From Ruminiclostridium papyrosolvens DSM 2782 (lineage in GTDB: Bacteria > Bacillota > Clostridia > Acetivibrionales > DSM-1351): a DNA stretch of 64,000 nt. Below the pieces are notes generated by a model, which saw nothing but the letters and a program-made list of their open reading frames with translations, did not search any database and was not told the DNA's origin. Of the stretch, positions 18,159 through 27,742 are shown piece after piece. The stretch covers positions 4,951,001-5,015,000 of the forward strand of contig NZ_CP119677.1 of assembly GCF_029318685.1 (NCBI RefSeq). Direction: 5' to 3'. The translations under genes and the position numbers were made by a program. How positions within the stretch are numbered: position 1 is the stretch's first letter; each line of letters starts with the position of its first letter.

Positions 18159-19211
18159 TTATTTCATTTGCAAATTCCACTTATTTTTATTCCATTCAAC
18201 AGTTCTTACAAGGCCTTCCCTTAACGACTTAAAGTCTGTAAGCCCAAATTCGGAACAAATCTTGCTTATATCAAGTTGAACCTTGTCGGGAGAAACCTTT
18301 ATTTCTTCAATAGCCTGTTTCTTCTGCTGATTGTCAATGGTAAGAGTACTTCCGGTAACAGAACAAACTTCTTGGGCAAGTGTTTTTATACTTATGCTGT
18401 CCCAGCCTCCAACGTTATACACAAAATCATTACCATACGCAATAATATGCAAGAGCACCAAAGCACAATCTGCTATATAGCAGAAAGTTCTTATTTTACT
18501 TCCGTCATCCAACATGGTAATATTCTTTTTTTCCAGTGCCCGTCTTATAAACTGCCCAAGAACACGTTCATCGTCTCCCTTTACTCCCGGCCCGTAAGTC
18601 ATGGATATCCTTGCGACTTTGGCCTCTACACCTTCATAGTGCCTGTAAGCAAAACACAAAGTCTCTCCCATCCTTTTTGACTCTGAATACACAGCCCTTA
18701 CGTTTACAGGAGAACAAAAACCCGGGTAGCTCTCAGTTGTAGGTATATTATCACTATCAGGCTCACCGTAGATTTCAGAGGAGCTAAGGAATAATATTAC
18801 CGAACTGTCCCTTTTAGCTTTCTGAAGCAGCTTTTCAGTAACTATGGTGTTTAAGTGAATAGTATCCAGATAATTTCTAAGGAATTTACCGGGTTGTGCG
18901 TAAGTTGCTCCATGTATGATATAGTCAGCCTTCACTTTGAACTTATCAAAATCCATATTATTAAGGTCTTCAGAATAAAAGCTGTAATTTTGCTCAAATA
19001 TGCTCGCCAACGCCTCGCAAGGCTTGCTTCTGCTTATAGCATGAATTTTAATTTCAGCTCCCTTTATAAGGTTGGCAAGATGAAGCATGTATATGATATA
19101 AGTTCCAATTAATCCGTTGGCACCTGTAATCAATACAGTTTTGTTATAAAGAGGAGACATATCTATTTTGTTTAAATACTCCATGCAGTCTTCTTTAATA
19201 TATTTATCCAA
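18159..19211 (-). CDS. NAD-dependent sugar epimerase/dehydratase (extended SDR)
   Basis: About 350 residues. The NAD motif TGANGLIGTY is near residue 28, followed by an SSSEIYG segment and YSESK of the YxxxK catalytic motif. The ARISMTYGPG stretch is typical of nucleotide-sugar 4-epimerases, dehydratases and decarboxylases. The specific reaction is not assignable. I choose a TTG start (19209-19211) with AAAGGGGG 7 bases upstream; an in-frame ATG at 19229 overlaps the E1-beta stop but has no ribosome site. It lies in one run with the ThDP E1 pair and manC, so it probably acts on the same GDP-sugar or a derived one. Confidence 0.8.
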   Translation of the reverse strand: MDKYIKEDCMEYLNKIDMSPLYNKTVLITGANGLIGTYIIYMLHLANLIKGAEIKIHAISRSKPCEALASIFEQNYSFYSEDLNNMDFDKFKVKADYIIHGATYAQPGKFLRNYLDTIHLNTIVTEKLLQKAKRDSSVILFLSSSEIYGEPDSDNIPTTESYPGFCSPVNVRAVYSESKRMGETLCFAYRHYEGVEAKVARISMTYGPGVKGDDERVLGQFIRRALEKKNITMLDDGSKIRTFCYIADCALVLLHIIAYGNDFVYNVGGWDSISIKTLAQEVCSVTGSTLTIDNQQKKQAIEEIKVSPDKVQLDISKICSEFGLTDFKSLREGLVRTVEWNKNKWNLQMK

Positions 19212-19228
19212 AAGGAAGCCCCCTTTCA

Positions 19229-20269
19229 TTATTTCATTAATTCAACAGCCTTTGTGCATATAGTTTCAAAGTCAGGATAAAAGGCTTTTTCCTGCAAATC
19301 TCCGGCCGGAGTCGGTATATCCGGACAGCAAACTCTTACAACAGGCTTTTTCAGCATATGAACAGCCTTTTCAGCAACAAGGGCTGCAATTTCTGCGGCA
19401 ACACCGCCAGTCTTCCATCCGGTATCTGTTATTATAAGTTTGCCTGTCTTTGCAAGGGATTCTAATATAATATCTTCGTCTATCGGTTTTATTGTCCTTA
19501 AATCTATAACCTCAGCAGATATGTTCTGGGCTTGAAGCTTTTCTGCCGCCTTTAAGGCTTCGACCAGCATATAGGATACCGCAACAATAGTAACATCCTT
19601 TCCCGCTCTTCTTACAACACCCTTTCCAAACGGTATTGAATAAAGTGTGTCCGGTACATTCCCCACCGTTTTATAGAGCCACCTGTGCTCAACAAACAGA
19701 ACAGGATTATTGTCAATTATGCTTGAGATAAGCAAGCCCTTGGCATCATAAGGCGTGGCAGGAGCGGCTATTTTCAGTCCGGGAACATTCATAAGCATAC
19801 CCTGTAAGCATTGTGAATGCTGGGCTCCTGAGCCCCATCCTCTTGCGCTCACTGTTCTCACTACCATTGGCACACTGACCTTTCCTCCTGTCATATAGCT
19901 CCATTTTGCAGCATGGTTTACCAACTGGTCAAATGAAAGCAGCAAGAAATCCATTCTGCTATGAACAAAAACAGGCCTTAATCCTGCCATTGCAGCTCCC
20001 GCTGCTATTCCTGTCAGAGCATTTTCCGCGATAGGCGTGTCAAAAATCCTTTCACGGCCATACTTTTCATGCAATCCTTTTGTAGTTCCAAAAACTCCTC
20101 CCGGGTCATCCACGCCCTCTCCCATAACAAAAACCCTAGGGTCTCTTTCAAGAGATTGGTCCATTGCTTCATACAAAGCATCTTTATATGAAAGCATTCT
20201 TCCATTTTGGGAGTCATCCATTATTACAAATTTATCCTGTTTTTCAACTTCAATTGTAGTCCAAGGCAT
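19229..20269 (-). CDS. ThDP-dependent E1 beta subunit (pyruvate/acetoin dehydrogenase-like)
   Basis: A 346-residue transketolase-like beta subunit: the PYR domain includes MGEGVDDPGGVFG and DTPIAENALTGIAAGAAMAGLRPV (with the ThDP-activating Glu), and a transketolase C-terminal domain follows from about 215. The partner alpha subunit lies 39 bases upstream. No E2, E3 or lipoyl protein gene is nearby, so a classical dehydrogenase complex is unlikely here. In avilamycin synthesis the E1-like pair AviB1/AviB2 is linked to a two-carbon acetyl branch on a sugar; a similar acyl transfer is possible for this pair. That role is inference from context. Confidence 0.85.
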   Translation of the reverse strand: MPWTTIEVEKQDKFVIMDDSQNGRMLSYKDALYEAMDQSLERDPRVFVMGEGVDDPGGVFGTTKGLHEKYGRERIFDTPIAENALTGIAAGAAMAGLRPVFVHSRMDFLLLSFDQLVNHAAKWSYMTGGKVSVPMVVRTVSARGWGSGAQHSQCLQGMLMNVPGLKIAAPATPYDAKGLLISSIIDNNPVLFVEHRWLYKTVGNVPDTLYSIPFGKGVVRRAGKDVTIVAVSYMLVEALKAAEKLQAQNISAEVIDLRTIKPIDEDIILESLAKTGKLIITDTGWKTGGVAAEIAALVAEKAVHMLKKPVVRVCCPDIPTPAGDLQEKAFYPDFETICTKAVELMK

Positions 20270-20308
20270 GTAAACTACCTCCTATCAGTATACATAAATG
20301 AAACTGCA

Positions 20309-21274
20309 TTAATCTGCATAAACAAAATCAAGTAATTCTTCAGGTTGTGGTTTGGGTGAATTAATTGCAAATTCAAAAGCGTCCTTTACCAACTTATCTA
20401 TTTCTTTATGGATAGATTTTTCCAGTGCATCGTTAAGAATATTTCTGCTTTTGAGATATTCTTTATACCATTTGATGGGGCACTTTGAAATCCAGTAATC
20501 ATACTCCTCCTGAGGTCTGAATCCCACGCCCAAATCATCCACAGTGCCGATATGGCCCTTCCATCTGTAGCTTACGCACTCCAGCAAAACAGGCCCCTCT
20601 CCTCTTCTGCACTGCTCAACAGCTTTTTCTGCGTACTCGTATACTTTAAGCACATCATTCCCATCTATTTGATATGACGGAATCCCATACCCCTGAGCAA
20701 TTTTATAAATATTGTCTCCTGACTGACGTTCCTTTTGGTGGGAGTTTATAGCATAAAAATTATTTTCACATACATATATAACCGGAAGTTTTTTAAGTGA
20801 TGCAAAATTCAGGCTTTCATGGAACGTTCCTTCATCAGCAGCACCATCTCCGAAAAATACAGCCGTAACCCTGTCATTTTTTTGAATCTTAGATGCCAGA
20901 GCAGTTCCCGTTCCCAGAGGCAAGCTTCCTCCAACTATGGCCGTCGAGCCGAATATTCCTCTATCAGGAGCCATCAGATGCATGGAGCCTCCTCTGCCGG
21001 AAGTACATCCTGTTTTACGAAGGTATAATTCAGCAATCATTTTCCTGATATCTCCGCCTTTTGCAATATACTGTGCATGGCTTCTATGAGTTCCGAAAAG
21101 GTAATCCTCGTTACGTAGATGTATGCAAACTCCTGCCGCAATTGCCTCCTGCCCTATGGAAAGATGAATAGGGGTTTTCATTTCGTCATTTTTATATTCT
21201 TCTTCTATTTTGCGTTCCACGCTGCGTATAGTCTGCATAGTTTTGTACAGCTCAATAAGTTTTTCATTTTCCAT
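20309..21274 (-). CDS. ThDP-dependent E1 alpha subunit (pyruvate/acetoin dehydrogenase-like)
   Basis: A 321-residue alpha subunit with the ThDP-binding motif GDGAADEGTFHESLNFA...ENNFYAI near residues 140-170 and the substrate-pocket HRSHAQYIAKGG segment. The GRGGSMHL stretch is typical of E1 alpha chains. ATG follows GGAGGCTGA. It works with the adjacent beta chain as an alpha2beta2 ThDP enzyme. The lack of E2/E3 genes and the placement among glycan genes suggest an acyl-transfer or decarboxylase role outside central metabolism. Confidence 0.85.
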   Translation of the reverse strand: MENEKLIELYKTMQTIRSVERKIEEEYKNDEMKTPIHLSIGQEAIAAGVCIHLRNEDYLFGTHRSHAQYIAKGGDIRKMIAELYLRKTGCTSGRGGSMHLMAPDRGIFGSTAIVGGSLPLGTGTALASKIQKNDRVTAVFFGDGAADEGTFHESLNFASLKKLPVIYVCENNFYAINSHQKERQSGDNIYKIAQGYGIPSYQIDGNDVLKVYEYAEKAVEQCRRGEGPVLLECVSYRWKGHIGTVDDLGVGFRPQEEYDYWISKCPIKWYKEYLKSRNILNDALEKSIHKEIDKLVKDAFEFAINSPKPQPEELLDFVYAD

Positions 21275-21320
21275 ATATATCAGCCTCCGAAATTCAATAA
21301 TACACGGCTCTCAAATCAAG

Positions 21321-22145
21321 TCAAAAAAGCAGTGTTACATTCTGGTTTTGCCAGTCTTTTAGTTCGCATACTGCTCTGGAAACATTTGAGAAGCCATTTC
21401 CTACAAAATAGTCACTTTTTGCTGCAAGCCATGTATCTTTTATAATTTCAATTCCTTTCAACCTGTTGTTAACATATTCCTGGAAGTGAACTCCTCCTCC
21501 ATTTTTCAGAACCCTTTTACAGTCAGTATTAATTAACCTGTCGCCATAAATGTTTTTATACTCTGCCAGTATGTCTTTGCAGTCGGTCATAAGAAAAATG
21601 CAGGCCTCCTGCCTTTCTTTCAAATAATTGTTTATTTTCGCCGGATAGAGTTTGTTCAGTTCATGAAGATGACTAACCTCCAATATCTTGTCACTTCCTC
21701 TTATATGTACTGATATAATTTCTTTACCCTTCATATTTATGGTGTAGAAATCATCTATCTCTTTTTCAACTTCAGGTCGAAGCCGTATATATTTTTTAAG
21801 CATAATCCTATAAATTTCTACGGAATTCAAACCAAAATACGGGCAGGCTTCATCCATACGGCATATAATGCTATCTATATCTGTGTATTTGTTCGCTATC
21901 TCTATGTTCTCATTGTGATTAATATTCTCTACCAATTCATCCATACCATATTTTGATAGGGGAAGAAAATACTGTTCAAAAGCGTTTGAGGCATCCTCCG
22001 TACTATACATGCTCTTGCTTCCCCAATAAATAACAGGAATCCTTTGTGTAAGCTCTGCAAGCAAAAGATTAGACAGGGTATGATGCATGTCATACCAAAA
22101 TCCGTCTCCCGTTGTATTGATAAGTAAAAATTTATTCTGTTCCAA
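21321..22145 (-). CDS. NodZ/FUT8-like putative fucosyltransferase, paralogue 4
   Basis: A 274-residue, shorter paralogue: KFLLINTTGDGFWYDMHHTL at the N terminus, VHIRGSDKI in the GDP-binding loop, IFLMTDCKDIL and IIKDTWLAAKSDYFVGNGFSNVS near the C-terminus. It lacks the tails of paralogues 2 and 3. I choose a TTG start (22143-22145) because GGGGAGGG lies 7 bases upstream; the ATG in the longer frame lies inside manC. It is 28 bases downstream of manC and 46 upstream of E1 alpha, which ties fucosyl transfer to the ThDP pair. Confidence 0.75.
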   Translation of the reverse strand: MEQNKFLLINTTGDGFWYDMHHTLSNLLLAELTQRIPVIYWGSKSMYSTEDASNAFEQYFLPLSKYGMDELVENINHNENIEIANKYTDIDSIICRMDEACPYFGLNSVEIYRIMLKKYIRLRPEVEKEIDDFYTINMKGKEIISVHIRGSDKILEVSHLHELNKLYPAKINNYLKERQEACIFLMTDCKDILAEYKNIYGDRLINTDCKRVLKNGGGVHFQEYVNNRLKGIEIIKDTWLAAKSDYFVGNGFSNVSRAVCELKDWQNQNVTLLF

Positions 22146-22173
22146 TTCAATACCCTCCCCAATACCAGTTTTG

Positions 22174-23247
22174 CTACAAGAAATTTTCATATCCATTCTT
22201 TTTCATTATTTCAACCAAGTCTTTGACTTCCTGTGCCCTCCCTCTTGGGCAAACAATAATAGCCTCATTTGTACCGGCAACTATAACATTATCCAGACCT
22301 ATTACCGCAATAAGAATCCCATCGGCATAAATTACAGAATCGGTAGTTTGCAGAGCTATATAGTCACCCTTCCAAGAGTTGCCATCCTCATCTTTTTCCA
22401 GTGTTCCCGACAATGTATCAATACTCCCTATATCATCCCAGTCGAAAGAAGCCCTTATTACATATATGTCTTTGCTCTTTTCCAGTACAGCACTGTCAAA
22501 TGAAATATCCTGTATTTCATTATATGCATTATCAATATATGTGTTAAATTTTTCACTTCCTTCATGTATAAGTGCCTTTGAGATAGATGTATAATGCTCG
22601 GATATATGTTGTCTGATATGATTAATTATTGTCCCTGATGTTCCGGCCACAATACCTCCATTCCACAGGTAGTCACCTGCTTCAAGCATTAAACGGGCCG
22701 TTTCCTCCTTTGGTTTCTCAGTAAATCTTATAACCTTGAGAATTTGCTCTTCTGAATCTGCTCCCTTATCAACTTTTATATAACCATATGCGGTAGAGGG
22801 ATATGTGGGATTGATTCCTATTACAACAAGACTATTCTTTTCCTCCGCCGTCCTGAATGCAAGATTTATTGTTTCGGTGTAGCCAAGCTTATCTTTCACA
22901 TAGCCATCCGCCGGAACAAAGCACAGAACTGCTTCTCCCAGTCTTTTTTCAAGCAGTATAGCTGTATATGCAATACATGCAGCAGTGTTCTTCTTCCTTG
23001 GTTCAGGAATTATATTTGAATATGGGATTATGTCCTTTACAACTTCTTTGGTCAGTTCTACAAGACTTTGATTTGTTACAATAAAGCAATTGGAAGGTGG
23101 AACGCTCCGGCATACTCGATTAATTGTCTGAACCAGCATACATTCGCCGTCATCAACAGATATAAACTGCTTTGGCTTTTTTTCTTTTGACAGCGGCCAT
23201 AGTCTTGTTCCTGAGCCTCCTGCCATAATAACGACAAATTTCTCCAT
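22174..23247 (-). CDS. manC: Mannose-1-phosphate guanylyltransferase
   Basis: Makes GDP-mannose from GTP and mannose-1-phosphate. The 357-residue protein has the nucleotidyltransferase signature MAGGSGTRLWPLSKEKKPKQF at residues 8-28, FVPADGYV for the metal-site Asp, FTEKP and WNGGI. It is the short, single-function form; the C-terminal phosphomannose isomerase domain of bifunctional enzymes is absent. First gene of the minus-strand island; the divergent SMR gene starts 134 bases away. Its product feeds gmd and fcl at 10-12 kb. Confidence 0.93.
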   Translation of the reverse strand: MEKFVVIMAGGSGTRLWPLSKEKKPKQFISVDDGECMLVQTINRVCRSVPPSNCFIVTNQSLVELTKEVVKDIIPYSNIIPEPRKKNTAACIAYTAILLEKRLGEAVLCFVPADGYVKDKLGYTETINLAFRTAEEKNSLVVIGINPTYPSTAYGYIKVDKGADSEEQILKVIRFTEKPKEETARLMLEAGDYLWNGGIVAGTSGTIINHIRQHISEHYTSISKALIHEGSEKFNTYIDNAYNEIQDISFDSAVLEKSKDIYVIRASFDWDDIGSIDTLSGTLEKDEDGNSWKGDYIALQTTDSVIYADGILIAVIGLDNVIVAGTNEAIIVCPRGRAQEVKDLVEIMKKNGYENFL

Positions 23248-23380
23248 CTCTTTATCTCCAAAAATGTTATTATAGTCTATTTTATGTAAATTACCTTAGA
23301 TGTGTTCATACGTATTTCTATATAATCTTCAGGACATAATACAAATTACATAAAAATTTCTTATATATGGGACGGCATAC

Positions 23381-23722
23381 ATGCAGGGTAAATATATACT
23401 ACTGGCAATTTTAAACTCAGGACTTACTGTGTTAGGACAGACGCTGTGGAAAATCGGGCTTGAAAAAATGGAGGGCTATAGTTTAAAGCTTTTACTGAAC
23501 CCACTGATACTTGCAGGAGTTTTTGTTTACGGTATCTCTACGGTTTTATGGCTATATGTACTTTCCAAGCTGCCGTTTTCAACTGCATACCCCCTAAACA
23601 GCGTTGCTTATGCCCTAAGCCTCTTTGTTGGCTTTTGGATTTTTAAAGAGAATATCGACCTCCGTAAAATTTTTGGTACTATACTCATTCTGGCAGGAGT
23701 ATTTTATATAGCCAAAGGGTAG
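23381..23722 (+). CDS. SMR/EamA-type four-helix membrane protein
   Basis: A 113-residue protein with four predicted membrane helices in the small multidrug resistance arrangement, including the conserved Pro-rich FSTAYPLNSVAYALS turn. Small proteins of this kind next to a GT2 polyprenyl-phosphate glycosyltransferase resemble ArnE/ArnF-type lipid-sugar flippases rather than drug pumps. The 36-base gap to the GT2 gene supports this. Transport substrate unknown. Confidence 0.75.
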   Translation: MQGKYILLAILNSGLTVLGQTLWKIGLEKMEGYSLKLLLNPLILAGVFVYGISTVLWLYVLSKLPFSTAYPLNSVAYALSLFVGFWIFKENIDLRKIFGTILILAGVFYIAKG

Positions 23723-23758
23723 AATAAGTTTGGATAAATACCTGCTTCGGAGGAATAA

Positions 23759-24469
23759 ATGGAAAGTATAATAATAATACCTGCTTACAATGAGCAGGAT
23801 AATATTCTTGATGTGATAAATGATATTGAGCAAAATGCTCCAGGGTATCATTATATGGTTATAAATGACGGTTCAACGGACAAAACAGGATTAATATTGC
23901 GGCAAAACCACATTCCCCATATTAATCTTCCCTTTAACATAGGTATAGGAGGAGCTGTTCAAACCGGCTATAAATACGCCTTTGAAAAAGGCTACGATAT
24001 AGTTATACAGTTTGACGGCGACGGTCAGCATAAGGCCTCCTTTATAACTGAAATGATTAATATTATTGAAGATGGAAATGCAGATATGGTTATTGGCTCA
24101 AGATTTTTGGATAAGAAAGGCTACCAATCTACTTTTATCAGACGGTTGGGCATAAAGTACTTCCGTTTTTTGATATGGCTGTTGTCAGGGTCGGGAGTCA
24201 CGGACTCAACTTCCGGCTTCAGAGCCTGCAACAGAAAAATCATTGAGCTATTTTCAAAAAACTATCCTCAGGACTATCCCGAACCGGAATCCATAATGAT
24301 TTTAAAACAAAAAAAATTAAGAGTAACAGAAGTTCCTGTAGAAATGAAAAAAAGGGCCCGTGGAAATTCTTCAATAAACAGGTCTCTGTCCGTTTACTAT
24401 ATGGTCAAAGTTACACTGGCAATAATTTTGAGCCGCATGAGACCTCGCATAAGACGGTTTTCTAATTAA
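23759..24469 (+). CDS. GT2 family glycosyltransferase (DPM1-like)
   Basis: A 236-residue GT-A enzyme with IIIPAYNEQDNI at the start, VINDGSTDKT and the metal-binding QFDGDGQHKA (DxD-type). GSRFLDKKGYQSTFIRRLGIKYFRF and SGFRACNR follow, as in polyprenyl-phosphate mannosyl/glucosyltransferases. No C-terminal membrane helices, so it would act at the inner face of the membrane. It sits between an SMR-like protein and a DUF2304 protein, a common three-gene arrangement for lipid-linked sugar supply. Confidence 0.85.
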   Translation: MESIIIIPAYNEQDNILDVINDIEQNAPGYHYMVINDGSTDKTGLILRQNHIPHINLPFNIGIGGAVQTGYKYAFEKGYDIVIQFDGDGQHKASFITEMINIIEDGNADMVIGSRFLDKKGYQSTFIRRLGIKYFRFLIWLLSGSGVTDSTSGFRACNRKIIELFSKNYPQDYPEPESIMILKQKKLRVTEVPVEMKKRARGNSSINRSLSVYYMVKVTLAIILSRMRPRIRRFSN

Positions 24470-24492
24470 ATTTTCTTACGGAAGGTAAAAAC

Positions 24493-24837
24493 ATGAACAT
24501 ACGGTTACAGATAAGTATTCTTCTTATAGGTTTTATTTTACTTACATCAATACTAAAGATGGTACAAAAAACAAAGCTGGACCTCAAGTACAGTATTCTT
24601 TGGATTGTATCCTCTGTAATGTTTATAATCATTGCTGCTTTCCCTGTCATCCCTCATTGGGTTGCAGACCTAATAGGAATAATCGAACCTGCAAATGCAG
24701 TATTTTTGGTACTTATTCTATTTGAGCTGGGTATAAACCTTAACCTTACCATAACCATTTCCAAACAGACCAACAAGGTTAAAAATATGGCACAGTATAT
24801 TGCCCTGATGGAGAACCAAAACCGTGAAAAAAGTTGA
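24493..24837 (+). CDS. DUF2304 membrane protein
   Basis: A 114-residue protein with three hydrophobic segments and a short charged C-terminus (KQTNKVKNMAQYIALMENQNREKS). The pattern with SILWIVSSVMFIIIAAFP matches DUF2304. Members usually neighbour GT2 enzymes, as here. Function unknown; probably a partner of the GT2 enzyme. Confidence 0.78.
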   Translation: MNIRLQISILLIGFILLTSILKMVQKTKLDLKYSILWIVSSVMFIIIAAFPVIPHWVADLIGIIEPANAVFLVLILFELGINLNLTITISKQTNKVKNMAQYIALMENQNREKS

Positions 24838-24904
24838 AATAATCAAACTATTATGATAATCTAATATAGATTGCACTGTAAAATAATTAATTTGTTATTA
24901 AAGT

Positions 24905-25120
24905 TATGAAGCGGAGTAGTAAAAGAAAATTTAGTCACTAAAGAGAGCTGCATACTTGGTGAAATTGCAGTTGACTGCGTTCTTTGAACTCGCCGTGGAG
25001 CTGCTGATATAAAATTCAGCCGTAGGTCTTTCGTTACAAGACTTTTGAGTGAGCCTCCAAGGCTAACAAGAGTGGTACCGCGGATTAACCCGTCTCTTTT
25101 ATTAAGAGACGGGTTTTTAT
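24905..25120 (+). promoter_or_regulatory. Leucine T-box riboswitch leader of leuS
   Basis: The leader shows the Stem I AAGAGAG element, a GAA-CUC context with CUC (Leu) at 24989-24991 before GTGGAG, and the T-box AGAGTGGTACCGCGG ending at 25083. The terminator arms are 25087-25098 and 25104-25115, followed by a T-run. Uncharged tRNA-Leu should stabilise the antiterminator and switch on leuS. Confidence 0.93.
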
Positions 25121-25164
25121 AAGTTATTGATATTGATACTAAATATAATAAAGGAGTTGATTAA

Positions 25165-27609
25165 ATGCCATACTCTGCAGATATAGATAGCAAGTGGCAA
25201 AAAAAGTGGGAAGAAACAGGTATCTACAAGTTCAACCCCGAAAATACAGACAAGAAACTATACTGTCTGGAGATGTTTTCTTACCCATCAGGGGCCAATC
25301 TTCATGTAGGTCATTGGTACAATTACGGTTTGACTGATTCTTGGGCCAGAATGAAAAGAATGCAGGGATATAACGTGTTCCACCCTATGGGCTTTGATGC
25401 CTTCGGACTTCCTGCAGAAAATTATGCAATAAAAACAGGTATTCATCCACAAGACTCTACTCTTAAAAATATCGAGACAATGGAAGGCCAGCTCAAGGAA
25501 ATGGGCGCTACCTTTGATTGGGATTATGAAATAAAAACCTGCATGCCGGACTATTACAAATGGACACAGTGGTTGTTCCTTCAACTGTATAAGAAAGGTC
25601 TTGCCTACAGGAAAAATGCACCTGTTAACTGGTGTCCGAAATGCAATACCGTTCTTGCAAATGAGCAGGTGGTTGACGGATGCTGTGAAAGGTGTGACAC
25701 AGAGGTAACAAAGCGCGACCTTACTCAGTGGTTCTTTAAAATAACCAATTATGCTCAGGAACTTCTGGACAAGCTGGATACCATTGATTGGCCTGAAAAA
25801 ACAAAAAAAATACAGACCAACTGGATAGGACGTTCAGAAGGCGCTGAAATAGCCTTCAAGGTTGCAGACACTGATATTGAATTTCAGGTCTTTACCACCA
25901 GAGCTGATACCCTTTATGGTGTAACATATGTTGTTCTGGCTCCTGAAAATCCCATAGTTGAAAAAATAACAAAACTTGAATATGCAGAAGCTGTTGAAAA
26001 GTATAAAAATGATACCAAAAAGCAGACTGAAATAGAAAGACTTTCAACAACAAAAGAAAAGACTGGTGTATTCACAGGCAGTTATGCCATTCACCCCATC
26101 TCAGGAGAAAAAGTACCTGTATGGATTGCAGACTATGTTCTTGCAAGCTATGGTACAGGATGTGTAATGGCTGTTCCATCACATGATGAACGCGACTTCG
26201 AATTTGCAAAAAAATACGACCTGCCTATTAAGAGGGTTATAAAGAGTGTCGATGGCTCAAATGACGAGCTTCCGTACTGTGAGTACGGTGTTCTGGTTAA
26301 TAGTGCAGAATTTGACGGTGTTCCCTCTGCTGAGGCGAGAACAGCTATAATTAAAAAGCTGGAAACTGACGGCAAAGGAAGTTTGAAGATAAACTACAGA
26401 CTGAGAGACTGGCTTGTTTCAAGACAAAGGTACTGGGGTGCACCTATTCCTATAGTATATTGTGAGCACTGCGGTGAAGTAGCCGTTCCCGAAGAACAAC
26501 TTCCTGTGGCTCTTCCTTACAATGTTGAGTTTAAGCCTGACGGAGAATCTCCACTTAAAAAGAGTGATGAATTCATAAATACCGTATGTCCTAAATGTGG
26601 TGCTCCCGCAAAGAGGGACCCTGATACACTGGATACATTTGTTTGCTCGTCATGGTACTATCTCAGATATCCTGACAGCCAGAACAATGATAAACCATTT
26701 GACACCGAATGGATAAACAAGATGCTTCCCGTTGACAAGTATGTAGGCGGTGCAGAACATGCGGCAATGCATTTGCTCTATGCGAGATTTATAACCAAAG
26801 CATTGAGAGATTTGGGCTTCCTCAATTTTGACGAACCCTTCCTGTCACTTGTACATCAGGGTACTATTCTTGGTCCGGATGGAAACAGAATGAGTAAATC
26901 CAGAGGAAATACCATTTCACCTGATGATTATGTAAGAAAGTACGGCTCCGATATATTCAGAATGTACCTTGGTTTCGGATTCAATTATGTTGACGGCGGG
27001 CCATGGAGCGATGACGGAATAAAAGCTATATCAAGATTCGCAAGCAGAATTGAAAGGCTCGTTGAAAGTCTTGCAGAGCAAAAGTCAAAGGCTTCCAGAA
27101 CTGATATGGACAAGGATGACAAAGAGCTTAACTATGTCCGTCACACTGCTATAAAAGGTGTTACACAGGATACCGACAGATTCCAGTTCAACACTTCAAT
27201 ATCACGTTGTATGGAACTGGTAAACGCACTTTACAAGTATGACGCAGAAGTTAAAACTAAAAACATAAAGCTTTTTGAGGAAACCATCAAAGATTTAGTA
27301 AAGCTTGTATCACCTTTTGCGCCGCACTTTGCAGAAGAGATGTGGGAACAGCTTGGCTTTGAGTATTCTGTATTTAATCAGAATTGGCCTGAATTTGATG
27401 AAAAAGCATTAGTTAAAGACACAATAGAGCTGGCAGTCCAGATTAATGGTACAGTCAGGGGCAAAATAGAGGTTGCTGCCGACGCTGACAACAGTGAGGC
27501 GGAAGCTGTTGCTTTAGCTGATGAAAAAATAAAGCCGTTCCTTGATGGAAAAGAAATTAAGAAAGTAATAGTAGTAAAAGGAAGACTTGTTAATATAGTT
27601 GCTAAATAA
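25165..27609 (+). CDS. leuS: Leucyl-tRNA synthetase
   Basis: Charges tRNA-Leu. The 814-residue class Ia synthetase has the HIGH-like motif HVGHWYNY near residue 47 and KMSKS-like RMSKSRGN near 577. The CP1 editing domain (about 225-410) contains TTRADTLYG and the conserved Asp of HDERDFEF. A zinc-type Cys cluster [16 protein letters not shown]...CERC lies near 154. Length and the C-terminal tRNA-binding domain are normal. ATG follows AAAGGAG. Controlled by its own leucine T-box. Confidence 0.98.
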   Translation: MPYSADIDSKWQKKWEETGIYKFNPENTDKKLYCLEMFSYPSGANLHVGHWYNYGLTDSWARMKRMQGYNVFHPMGFDAFGLPAENYAIKTGIHPQDSTLKNIETMEGQLKEMGATFDWDYEIKTCMPDYYKWTQWLFLQLYKKGLAYRKNAPVNWCPKCNTVLANEQVVDGCCERCDTEVTKRDLTQWFFKITNYAQELLDKLDTIDWPEKTKKIQTNWIGRSEGAEIAFKVADTDIEFQVFTTRADTLYGVTYVVLAPENPIVEKITKLEYAEAVEKYKNDTKKQTEIERLSTTKEKTGVFTGSYAIHPISGEKVPVWIADYVLASYGTGCVMAVPSHDERDFEFAKKYDLPIKRVIKSVDGSNDELPYCEYGVLVNSAEFDGVPSAEARTAIIKKLETDGKGSLKINYRLRDWLVSRQRYWGAPIPIVYCEHCGEVAVPEEQLPVALPYNVEFKPDGESPLKKSDEFINTVCPKCGAPAKRDPDTLDTFVCSSWYYLRYPDSQNNDKPFDTEWINKMLPVDKYVGGAEHAAMHLLYARFITKALRDLGFLNFDEPFLSLVHQGTILGPDGNRMSKSRGNTISPDDYVRKYGSDIFRMYLGFGFNYVDGGPWSDDGIKAISRFASRIERLVESLAEQKSKASRTDMDKDDKELNYVRHTAIKGVTQDTDRFQFNTSISRCMELVNALYKYDAEVKTKNIKLFEETIKDLVKLVSPFAPHFAEEMWEQLGFEYSVFNQNWPEFDEKALVKDTIELAVQINGTVRGKIEVAADADNSEAEAVALADEKIKPFLDGKEIKKVIVVKGRLVNIVAK

Positions 27610-27620
27610 TAATAACTTAA

Positions 27621-27671
27621 AATACAATAAGAGATATTCCCCTATCAGATTGTCTCTTATTGTATTTTTTT
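27621..27671 (+). terminator. Rho-independent terminator of leuS
   Basis: Perfect 14-base arms (27621-27634 and 27653-27666) followed by a T-run. Confidence 0.9.
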
Positions 27672-27742
27672 GATATTTACTGTAAAATACTCTCATAATA
27701 TGATAATATTAACTTATAATATCATGGGCGGAGAGCATAATT

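Noticed and set aside
19229-21274. A pyruvate or acetoin dehydrogenase complex
   Set aside because: E2, E3 and lipoyl genes are absent on both sides; only the E1 pair is present among glycan genes.
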